From Tuctoria greenei (lineage: Eukaryota; Streptophyta; Magnoliopsida; Poales; Poaceae), in the NCBI GenBank assembly GCA_036927565.1, contig JAYESD010000009.1, positions 25,387,601 through 25,451,600 on the forward strand: a DNA stretch of 64,000 nt. The letters are read 5' to 3'. Each line of letters starts with the position of its first letter. Within the stretch, counting starts at the first letter, position 1. The notes beneath the pieces were generated by a model. That model was not told the origin of the DNA, made no database searches, and was given only the letters and a program-made list of their open reading frames with translations. The translations under genes were made by a program, and so were the position numbers. Below are positions 32,701-44,700 of this stretch, in pieces.

Positions 32701-35700
32701 TGTTTGGCCCATCATACTTCTCGCTGCACACTATCAGTGCAGAGAAACCTGGCAGAGCCACAGCTTTTCACTCTAGGAAGCAGTTTACCTGCCAATGGCT
32801 CTTGACATTAACATGCCATGGCAGTAACTCTAGAATGCTACACTGCAATAGTACAGAGTAACAGCTTCCAGTATATGATATTCAACAACAACAAAGCATT
32901 TGTCCCAAAGCGCATTAGGGTAGGCTAGATATGAAACCCGACAATTTTGTTTTATTTCAAAAATAAAGAAAGAAAAAGATATAAGAGTAACAAAATACAA
33001 AAAAACTAATATTCCGGCACATGAATTGCTATCGACTCGAACTCGCCTGAAATAAGATCAATAAAATTCAACAACAAAATGTTCAATTTTCAGGCACTAA
33101 AAACGTATTTTATTTGTTTGACCAATCATACTTCTCGCTGCACACTATCAGTGCAGAGAAACCTGGCAGAGTCACAGTTTTTCACTCTAGGAAGCGGTTT
33201 ACCTGCCAATGGCTCTTGACATTGACATGCCATGGCAGTAACTCTAGAATGCTACACTGCAATAATACAGAGTAACAGCTTCCAGTATATGATATTCAAC
33301 AACAACAAAGCATATGTCCCAAAGCACATTAGGGTAGGCTATGAAACCCAACAATTCTGTTTTATTTCAAAAATAAAGAAAGAAAAAGATATAAGAGTAA
33401 CAAAATACCAAAAAAAAACCAAGATTCCGGCACATGAATTGCTAATTTCCATACAGCTCTATTATGAAACAAATCTCTGGGTATATTCCAACCCAAGTCC
33501 CGTTTTACCACCTCCTCCCATGTCAACCTTGGTCGCCCTCTACCCCTCCTAATATTTTCCTAACCTTTGGAATCACTTTGTTAACCTGTGCTTCTATAAG
33601 TATCCATTGGATATGCCCAAACCACCTTAGTCGACATTGGACTAACTTCTCTTCAAACGGTGCCACCCCTACCCTATCACGTATCACATCGTTCCTAATT
33701 CGATCTTTTATTGTGTGAGCGCACATCCATTGTAGCATGCGCATCTCCGCGACACTTATTTGATAGACATGTTGTCTTTTAGTTGACCAACATTATACCT
33801 TATATAGCATCGCAGGTTTGATCACCATCCTATAGAACTTTCCTTTTAGCTTTTGTGGACCTTCTTGTCACATACGATTCCAAATGCTTGCTGCCACGTC
33901 ATCCACCCTACCTTGATCATGTGGCAAACATCATTGTCAATATTGCAATTGATTTGCAACATTGATCCTAAATATCAAAAGGAGTGATTGTATTAGGCCT
34001 TGAGTGTGTGTGCTTATTGTGCCTGATCCATGTATCTCATATATGCGCACTCTGATCCCCCATGCCCTCATTGAGGGCAATCAAGTCATTTGCTTCCAAT
34101 ATGGTATTAAATAGCTTAACCTAACACTAGCCCTTCTCTCTCTCTGGCCTTCCAATATGGTATTAGGCCTAACCTAACCCTAGCACCCACAAGTTGCGTT
34201 GTCGGCCTGCCCACACTGCAGCCACCACCGGCGCCCTCCACGGTCACCGTCTTTGCCCAGCTGGTCGCACTCAACATCATGTGACGTCGAGTGCATGGTG
34301 TCGGATCTGCAGCAACGCCTCGCCGAAGCACGGGGCCGCCACTGACGTCGCGGCGCGCACGAGGCGGAGCGGTCTCTCCCCTGCAGGTGAGCGGCCCGCA
34401 AGATCCAGCATCGCCGCTAGTCCCAAGCCGACGGCTAGCCCAGCTGTACCTAGCGCGCATAGTTATTAAGGCGGTAAGGCGACTCACGGCGATAGACTCC
34501 CTTTCACCTTTTAAGCGATAAGACTCAAGGTGAGACGACGCCTTAATAATTTGTAACAATAGGAAAATAAAGTATAGGAATACAGAATTGTGTATATATG
34601 TATTGTCCAAGGTTGATTTCCCTAGCCCATTTCTCTCTATGTAACAACCGGCCCAACCCAATATCTGAGACAACCAACCAGCCCAAAAACTCAACCCTAG
34701 GTGCCATCTCTCCTCATCAGCCATTCAACCCCCATCGCCCGACTTTGAGTCTCCGACTTGGTTGTCGCCCCAACGTCCCGCCGGCGATCCTGCCGCCCCT
34801 CCTCGACAAGAGCCCCAGTCGCCCCTCCTACTCCAAGCCCCACAACCTGCCGCCCCTCCTACTCCAAGCCCCACAACCCCTGCTCCTACGGATCCCTCGT
34901 CGTTCGTCCTTCTGCTGCTCTAGCGTTTGCACGTCCACGACACGCTCTCCGACGAGCGCACCCGATCTGTGCCGGCACGTCAACGTTCACCCTCTTCTTG
35001 TCGAAGTACGATTGCTCCGCCGCCTTCCCCTGCTCCCGCCACCGCTGCCCTCCCCTGCTTCCATCACCGTCAAATCACCTTACTCAGGATTTCAAGACGA
35101 CAGGACGCCTTAACCTCATCGGGCACCTCACCGCTTAAGCGACGCTTTAAAAACCATGCTAGCACCGCTTCCCTAGCTGCCGCACCAGGATCTGCATCGA
35201 TATACATGCACTCATGTCCCCTCATTGAGGGCAGTCCAGTCATTTGCTTCCAATATTTTTATACTATTTGTCCTTGTAATCTAACAATTTACTCTTCGCG
35301 TCCAACACCACTAAAGTCACGTCTCATATACTTGGTTTTGGTCCTACTAAGCCTAAAAAGCCTAAACCCATTAGATTCTAAGGTTTGTCTCCATAGCTCT
35401 AATGTCTTATCAACGTCATCCCTAGTTTCATCTACCAACACTACATCATCACCAAAGTGCGTACACTAAGGAATATCTCTGTGTACATCCTTCGACATCT
35501 CATTAAGGATTGAAAAATATAAAACGCAGATAAACTAAAAGCCACTACCCTTCGGCGTACAACATTTCAAGTTAATTAGCTCTCTCAGAGTCACCAATAT
35601 AGCTTTGGCAACGGCCCCCAGGCTTATGTAAACATCTTTATATATGCGGATATGATGCATAAACCTGTCTACGTGGTAAAGATTGTCTACATGGTAAATA

Positions 35701-38700
35701 CAATACTTGCTTACATTTATTAACCTAACAGAATTATACATTTGAATTAATGATCATTTGAAATATACTCAATCAACAAGCAAAGAAACTAAACCGCCAT
35801 TTTGGCAAAGTAAAAGAGCCATATCTATTGGGGAAAACTAAGAACTGGTGTTGTAAATGGACGCTTGGACGTCTAGGCGTCTGGGCCGCCTAGAGGACAA
35901 CGGCGGTGAGCGGCAACGGGCGGACGGGAACGGCAGCAGTGGGCAGACGGCAGCTGCGACGGGCAGGCAGAGGCGAAGATTGTCGATCGGGCGAGGTGTC
36001 GAGCGGCTAGAGGTAGGCAGGGAGGTATCGAGCTACGGGGTTGGGTCGAAATCTAATTGATGTGAACCATTGGATCTTGATGTGAAACTTCACTTTTCAG
36101 ATCGGGTATATAAAAGGCTCACTCCAACCTAACTCTAACTTTTTCTTCTAACCTTTTCTCTCCTACACTGGCGGTTGTAGTGGCGAGCAGGCGGCAGCGG
36201 TGGCTATTGTCGAGGTGTCTAAACTTACACCTCCCTCGGACCTACTTGAGAGCAGTCCGCGGAGGTTCGATGTATATCTGAGGGGCTAGTCCTAGCAAGA
36301 TCGAGCGTAGTGGACGATGAACACGAGGGATTTACGTGGTTCGGGCCACCTGAGCGTAATACCCTACTCCACGGTGGTTTGTGTGTTGTATTGCTCGAGT
36401 TTGTCTCTCCGTCTGAGCAAAATTGTCTAAGTCGGTGGCCGCTCGGTCCTTTTATAGTCTAAGGTCGAGCAGTTTACATGTGGGGCCCGAGGCCCGACAA
36501 GTGGCTCCGGGTATACCGAATCCTCCCTAAGATCTGGGAGTAAATGTTATCCCCTGACAACGGCTTCAATGTGCCGCCTGTCCATACCCTGCTGCAAGGC
36601 TACGAATAGTCCCCTCATCATGGTCGGTCCTGTCTTGTCTGTCCCGTCGGGGCTTCTCATTGGTCCGCCGTACGTAGTAGTTCGGCTCTGATCAGTTATG
36701 ACAAGACCGACCACAGTCCACTTGACTTATGAGTGCGAGCTCCCGCTTGCCTAGGGAACATACGCGTCCTAGCTTTGGCATCCCGAGCACGCCTCCCTTC
36801 TCTGAACCTTCCGTGGGAAAGCTCAGGCCCGGTGTCGCCTGACACGTGGCACCTCCCGGATCTTACCTCAGCAGGACGCCCAGTTCCAGGAGGTTGGGTC
36901 CGGAGCTACCGGGAACTAGCAGCGTCGGACCCTCAGTGGGACGTCCGGGTCCAGGAGGTTGGATCCGGAGATGCCGGGATTGTCGCAGTATCGGACCCTC
37001 TTCCCAGAAGGGGAGGTCCGGAGTCGCCGTCCTAGCGGCCTCGCCGGATAATTCCCCGGCGAGATGGTGGGCTCAGGGCCGCGGTCGGCGTGGAGACACT
37101 GGACTTTCCCTCAACGGGAGATGCTACTGTACCACTTGCCACGTAGCCCTCTGGGCCCATGTCTGGCCTCGCCCCCGTGGGCGGTGGGCCCAGTGTTCAT
37201 TTATCCCTATACCTAGGGATACCCGGTTCGCCAGGCACCGACAGTGGCCCCCGGGCCCATCTCGGGGAGGAACTTCCTTGGAGAGGCAGTTGTACCCGTG
37301 GTGGGGCCATTTTGAATCTTCATGCCGCGGCTTTAAGGACTTTCTTCAATGCGGCGGACAAAATCTTTGTCCGCGGATATTGCTCCACTGACAGGCGCCA
37401 GTTCCCGATACGAAATTCGTTTCAGTTCCACGCGCCCATTAAGTCTTCACACTAGAGTTTTGAGTTCTCACCTACGAAAACAGCTACCTCGAGGCGGCCA
37501 CTTGGCCTTCCCACCGGTTCAGGCTCTTGGTCCACCAGTCATAAGGCGGGTAGCACCAATATCTTGGTGTCAGCGGTTTCCTTCCCAACACCACAGACCC
37601 GTACTTAAGGAAGAGACTAGCACAGGTCACATACTCTTCACGCCTCCATTTGCGCCCGCACTTTGAGCCCTTGTTGCCTTCTCACATCCTTCAGCTTTGA
37701 ACCCTAGCTCTCTGCTCATCCAACCTTTCCGACCTTCGTCTTGTCGCCATGAAGTTGGGTCTCCCCGCCAGCAAGATCAAGACCGAGAAGGGGCTGAAGA
37801 AGTTTCGGGCCTACATGGGATGGTCCCATGAGTCCTTCGACGGCGGGATCCGCACCGGCAAACTCCCTTTCGAGAAGAAGAATGCCGGTGACATGGTCTT
37901 CTTCCAGGGGTATGCCATGGTCAGTCTGCTTCCCCCCTTCTCATCCTTCTTGATGACCTTGCTGGAGTTCTATGGCATCCAGCTACACTTCCTCGGGCCC
38001 CACTCCATCCTGCTGGTCGCAATCTTCGTCCACTTCTGCGAGATGTGGGTGGGGGTACGACCCAGTCTGGAGCTCTTCCGAAATGTCTTCACTCTGCAGA
38101 CTACTGGGAAGGTGAACGAGCTGACCGGAATGTACTACTTCGTGAAGCGGAAGCAGACCCCTTTCAAGTAATTGGACACCTTTTCCTCAGGTAAATGGGA
38201 TGAGTGGAAGGAGTGGGTGATCATCACTGTGGACTGGCACGAGAAGCTGGAGCTGCCTGAGTGCCTTCCAAACGTGGATATGGACCTCTGGAACGAGGTC
38301 CCAGAGCTGTCGTCGGTGTACAAGCCCGTTGTGGCCAGGATCGAAGGTTGTGTAGATGGCGGAGTGACCCCCCAGATGGTCTTCGGGAACTTTCTGAGGA
38401 ACAGGTGGGCGCCACTGAAGTTCCAGGAACAGATGGGGTGGACATTCACACTGCGGGATGCGGACACCCAGGTAAAAGACGAATCACTGAAGGACTTGCT
38501 GAAGAAGTTCCAGAGCAAGCCCAGTATCTCACTTGAGTCTCTAGTGCCTCCAACATCCTCTCCACCTCTGAACATGGTTCCCGATTTCTGCCATGAGCTC
38601 CGGAAATTGATGTCAAGGCTGAATGACATAGGGGTCGCGGCTAGGAGGGCTCCTCCGGCAACCAGCGCACTGGGGACCTCCGGGGGTTCAGCCCCAGTTC

Positions 38701-41700
38701 CCTCTGGCAAGGGGGGCGGAGTCGTCAGCTCCAGCAAGGGCGAGGCCTCGGTGGAACCTCCCAGCTGCAAGAGGAAACTGGTGCGGGGTGACGGAAGTCA
38801 CGTTGGTACCTCCGGCGAGCTACCCCATCCGGCTCCGGGACCTCCTGCGGGCGCCGGCTCCGGGGGGCCACTTCCCGCCACGGTGCCAAGTACAAGACCA
38901 GGCTCCGGAGGTTCCCTTCAAACAGAGGCTGCTCTGGCCAGGGAGGTCCCAGCTCCAGCTCCGGCCCAAGCTCCTGAGAGGCCTGAGGCTCCGGCCACAT
39001 CAGGTCCTTTAGGCACCGGCTCCGGTCCGGCCCCAAAACGGCTCCGTCTCCGCGGCACTTGGGGCTTCCCAAGGTAAGCAACCACACTCCCCGCTTCGGT
39101 CCTTCTTCAGGTCAAGGTATCCCTTTAATCGTTTCTCTATTGGTTGTGCAGCGCTTCCAAGGATGGTGGGACAACCGCCGTACCCCCAGCGTCACAGGGG
39201 GTCGAGCAGGTAGGCACTTCAGCCCCAACTCCTGCACCTGCCCAACCGACGGCGGAGGCCCCGGCCGAGACAAGGGCAGATCCAACCCCAAGCGCGACAG
39301 CGGCCGATCCGGAGGCTCCGGCCGTTGATGTGGGGGCGACCGAAGCTCCAACGGCGGAGCCAGTGGCCCCCGAGGCTCCGATAGAGGTGGAGGTGCTAAA
39401 CGTCGGCCCTGCTCAAGAGTCGGCGGAAGCTCCATTCTCGATGTCAGGGGCCACCAAGGGGTTGGCTCCCGCACCATCCTCTGAGGGGATTCCGGAGCTC
39501 CAGCTGGACCAGGAGTCGTCGGTATCCCAGCCCTTGGTGTCGGGTGCCACCGAGGAGTCAGCTCCCGCGCCATCTCCCGAGGGGGTCCTGGCGTCTCAGC
39601 CGGACGTAGTCGAGGTTGTCAGGCGCTGAGGGGGTTCCGGCCGGCGAGCCAGGGGCGGTAGAAAAGTCGGCCCCCCTACCTACTGCTGCAGCGATTGGGG
39701 AGGCTGTCCCGGCGGTGGTCGAAGTATCGGCTCCCACCCCAGTGCCTCAGACAGCGGCATCCAGCGTGCCTGTGGATGTGCTTCCAACCGCAGAGGCTCC
39801 GGGCACACACCTCGTTTTTCAGGCGTCGGGGGTAGAGCCAGAAGCGTCTGCGGTTGCACCGTAGGGCTCGGCAGAGGCCCCAGGTGTCTTGAGCGCGCGA
39901 GTGTCGCCGCCTTCACAAGGTAGCCCCTCCCGGATGACGGTGGACAACTTGGTGGAGATCGGGGCAAGAGTGGCCCTATCCGGTCCAGCGCCCATTCCTC
40001 TGGAGCTGGCCATTGACAATGCTCGCTCCAGCTTCCAACAAGTCGTCGCGTCTTTCGAGCACAACCTCAAGGCTCTGGAAGAGGAGCGTAGGGGGCTCCG
40101 TCAGCGTGAAAAATGGGTCAAGGGCGAGGAAACCTGGCTGGCCGAGCAAAGTGGGCTTCTCAACGCGAGGGAGGCTACCCTCGAGGCCCACGACCAGAAG
40201 GCCTAGAAGATTTATGAGGAAGTTGTGGAATGCCACAGAACTGTGGACCAGCACCAAAGTGGTCTAACCGCTTGGCATGAGACCCTCCAGAAGCGCCAGC
40301 GGGAGCTCGACTTGGGTGAGTCCAAGCTTGCCGAAGAGCTGGAGGACCTGACTCAGAGAGAAGAGGAGCTCTCCCAGAAGTTGTCGGCGGGCGAGCAGAG
40401 CTTGGCGGACCGCCGCGAACAATTTGAAGCGCGGTGCAAGCTCGAGGCAGGCGGGCTCTGGAAGCGGGGGCAAAGCCTCAACGCGCGGGAGACCGACTTC
40501 TCTGCTAGGGAAGCCACTGTCCAGGGGCCAGGGGGAAGACTTGGCGGAGCGCCGGAACCGCATCCTTGCCAGGGAATCGGAGCTCACTGATCGCGAGCGG
40601 CAACTTGCCAAGAGCATACAGCAGCACGGCAAGGAGGCCGAGCGCCTCGCAAAGGAGGGCGCAGAGCTGGCGGCCACCAGGAGGGCTCTAGAAGAGTTGC
40701 AGGGCTCAAGGGTGTCCGAGTCCCAGCGAGTGTGGGACTTCCTGGAGCGGGCAGACGGAGAGCTGGCACAGTTTGGTCTCAGCCCTGTACGTCCAGCCAA
40801 CCCGGCGCCGGAGCTACACGACGCGTTGGCGACTCTTGGCTCTGTTGGCCGCAAGCTTGATGCAGTGATCGACGTCGTTGCCGACCAGCTGGAGACAGAG
40901 GGGAGGTCCCTGACCAAGACTGTCACTGAGTACGTGCTATTGTGCTACCGGAGTCGGGACCCCCACTTCCCTCTGAGTCCAGCAGTCGAAGGGCCAATCG
41001 CGGCAGGGCTGGACACTGCCCGGGAGGGCGTTCAGGAGGCCGCCGAAGCTGTCTCCTTAGCTATCCGTAGAACTTAGGTCTCTCCTCTCTCGCTTCCTCT
41101 TGTATGCTTCCAACTTTTGTAAGAAAAACTTTTAATTGAATGGAGTCCTCTTGATCTTTGGTTCTGATATTTTTGTGTCCTGCTCCCTGATATATGCACG
41201 CAACTCTGATCATGTACTTGTACCAAGGGGGACTAGGACTTGCTTTGGGAACACCAGCCCCCCTGGGGTTGCCGGAGCTTAGGAGCTTTGGCAACATTCG
41301 TGGTCTCGATGGGAGGTGCCACCGCCGGGCCCTCTAGGGTTGTCGGAGCTTAGGAGCTCCGGCAGGGCCGGACCTTCGTAGGAGACGTGGCACACCGCCT
41401 GGCCCCCTAGGGTTGTCGGAGCTTAGGAGCTCTGGCAGGGCCAGACCTTCGTAGGAGACGTGGCACACCGCCTGCCCACCGCCGGGCCCCCTGGGGTTGT
41501 CGGAGCTTAGGAGCTCCGACAGGGCCGGACCTTCGTAGGAGATGTGGCCCACCGCCGGGCCCCCTAGGGTTGTCGGAGCTTAGGAGCTCCGGCAGGGCCA
41601 GACCTTCGTAGGAGACGTGGCACACCGCCTGCCCACCGCCGAGCCCCCTGGGGTTGTCGGGGCTTAGGAGCTCCGGCAGGGCCGGACCTTCGTAGGAGAC

Positions 41701-44700
41701 GTGGCACACCGCCTGGCCCCCTGGGATCGTCGAAGCTTTTAGGGGCTACGGCAACACCCATGATATCGGTAGGACATCGACGCCATGTCTCCGACAATTG
41801 GCAGAGTTCAGGAGCTTAGGGGTTGTACCTTAGGGACTTGCGCATATGACAGACAAAAGGTAATTCCGCTCTCGAGTCAATCTTTTACCTACGCTCTATT
41901 GGTGTCGCTTGTCTCACGTTCCGCTGCCGTTGTGGAGGCTTGAGCAAGTACCCAAATCGTCCTGCCGGCAAACGGATTGCAAAGCTCCCACTATTGCAGA
42001 GACGAAGGAAAGCTTGACCACACCCACGCTAGGTGAAGAGCTAATGGTAATTGCATGACACCATTCATAAGAACTAGAGATAATTTCAAATGAACAAGGC
42101 ATTCCAGGGTAGGGCAAACAACTTTTTCATTATAACTCCTCCTAGTGAAGAACAGACTTTACATGAGGAACGACCCTTGGTTATGGATAGAACTTACGGA
42201 GGTGTTTGATGTTCCATGGGTTGGGTACCGGTTGTCCATCCTCCGTAGCTAGGCGGACACACCCTGGGCGACAAACTTCTGTGACCCGGAAGGGACCCTC
42301 CCACTTGGGAGAAAGTTTGTTTGTCCCTTCACGAAAAAAGCAGACGTCGCAGAACCAGGTCGTTCACCTTGAACTCCCTGCTGCGCACGGTCCGCTGGAG
42401 GTAGCGTCGGAGCGCTTGCCTGTACCGTGCGTTCCGGAGGGTAGCCCGTACGCATCCCTCGTCGACGAGGTTGATATCTTCACGCCGGAACTGGTCCTGC
42501 GCGGCTTCGTCATACATCCGCACACGTGGGGAGCCCATGGTGATCTCTAGGAGAAGGACGGCCTCCGCCCCGTTCACCAGGAAGTAGGGCGTTTCTACCG
42601 TAGCCCGGCTTGTTGATGTCCGACTAGCCCACAGCGCATATGGCAGCTCATCCACCCAGTTCGCACCATGCTTCTCGAGGCTTGAGTATGTACGGGTCCG
42701 GAGGCCCTTGAGAATTTCGGCGTTCGCTCTCTCCATCTGCCCATTGCTCTTGGGATGGGCGACATAGGCATAACAAACTTGGATCCCAAGGTCCTCGCAG
42801 TATTCTTGAAATGCTGCACTTGTGAATTGGGTCCCGTTATCAGTGATGATTCTGTTCGGGACTCCAAACCTGCAGACAATCGGCTTGATGAACTTCACTG
42901 CGGACTGCTTGTTAATGGTGACGACTGGGGTGGCTTCTGGCCATTTGGTGAACTTATATACGGCGACGTAGAGGTGCCGGAATCCTCCGACGGCTCTCGG
43001 GAAAGGTCCAGGATATCCAGTCCCCACATGGCGAATGGCCAGGAGGGAGGGATCATCTGCAACGCTTGAGCTGGTGTGTGGATCTGCTTGGCATGGAACT
43101 GGCACGCCTTGCATCTTCTAACCATGTCAGCGACATCCTGGAGTGCTATGGGCCAGTAGAAGCCATGCCGAAAGACTTTGCCGACCAGCGTACAGGCCAA
43201 TGTGTGGTTCCCGCACTCACCTCCATGGATTTCTACGAGCAAGTCGCAGCCCTCTTCCCGGTTAATGCAGCGCAGTAGGATGCCGTTGGCGCCACGCCGG
43301 TAGAGATCCCCCTCTACCAGCGTGTACCTTTTAGCCATCCGCACAATCTGTTCTGCCAGGGCATGCTCTTCGGGAAGGTAGTTGTCTTTCAAGTAGTCCC
43401 GGACCTCCGAGATCCATGCATCGAGACCTCCTTGAGCTTTTGGTTCTTGGGCGCCCAGCTGCTCGGAGCTGCTGGAGGCACATAGGAACCTTGGCGCGCA
43501 CCACAGCTGTAGTGCCGCCGGGATTGCTAGCTTCGAGGTGGTAACTTCACCCCCTTCGCCCGGTTCGGTAACTCGAGCGGTTGGCCGCGATAACGTCCTT
43601 GCAAAGACTCCTGCAGGCACTGGTGCCTCTGTAGAAGCCTTTGTTGACAGGTCGTCTGCGACTGAGTTCTCAGCTCGGGACACATGGCATAGGTCCAGGA
43701 CCTCGAAATCTTTTTCCAGCTTCCTGACGTGCAGGAGGTATGCTGCCAGCTAGGGGTCATTGCAACGGCACTCCCCTTTGACCTGCTTGACAACTAGCTG
43801 GGAATCACCCTTGGCTAGGAGCTGGCGGACGTTGAGGGTCAGTGCTATCTCCAGCCCGTAGATAAGAGCCTCGTACTCTGCCATGTTGTTGGTGACTTTG
43901 AAGCCAAGACGCACCATATATTTGAACTGCTCCTCTGTCGGGGCTATGAGCACCACACCGGCCTCGGCCCCCTGCCTCCAGGTAGAACCATCGAAGTAAA
44001 GTACCCACGAGGTTTCAGTGAAAGTCGGTGCCCTGGACAGTGTATCTCCACTGACTAGGCTTTCAGGGTTGTCGGGCAACGGAGTCCACTCAGCCAGGAA
44101 GTCTGCCAGAGTCTGGCTTCTGACCGCATGCCGGGGGAGGAACTCGATTTCGAACTCTGCTAGCTCGACTGCCCATTTGGCAACGTTGCCAGTGGCATTA
44201 GGGCTGTGGAGGACCATCCTCAGTGGGAAGGAGGTGACCACTGAGACCTTATGTCCCTGAAAGTAGTGTCGGAGCTTCCTCGATGCTATCAACACGGCGT
44301 ACAGCAGCTTATGTATCTCCTGGTATCTTGTCTTTGCTTCATGGAGGACTTCGCTGATGTAGTAACCGGCCTCTGAGTGGTCCGGACTCTGTCCGAGAGG
44401 TCCGGTAGCTCCTGCATTGGATCCAGGTCCGGGGGTTCCTGGCTCCCAAGGCGCGCATCACATCCCGGGGGCTGGGGGCCAGCGACTTCCTGGCTCCCAG
44501 AGCTTATCTGAGAGAGGTGCACGACTTGGTCTGGAACCGGAGGCTCGGCGCTGCGGGCTCCTCCTTGTGTATGTTGTTGTTGCGGTTCGGACCGCTCTGC
44601 GACTAAGACCATACTGACCACTTCAGCTGTTGCAGCAAAATATAGCAGCAGTGGCTCTTCGGGCTCCGGCGCCACCATAACCGGGAGGGACGTCAGGTGC

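Noticed and set aside
32581..33470. Possible small satellite array
   Set aside because: Only two units, with LINE sequence at the edge of each; a single tandem duplication explains it.
34594..35469. Pro/Ser-rich open frames resembling an extensin-like protein
   Set aside because: They lie in the C-rich interior of a repeat element, overlap one another in different phases and lack a signal peptide or repeat motif.
38170..38192. Apparent 23-bp GT-AG intron after TTCAA in the antisense ORF of E
   Set aside because: Far below the minimum length of plant introns; the frame simply continues after one in-frame TAA, so a point mutation is the better explanation.
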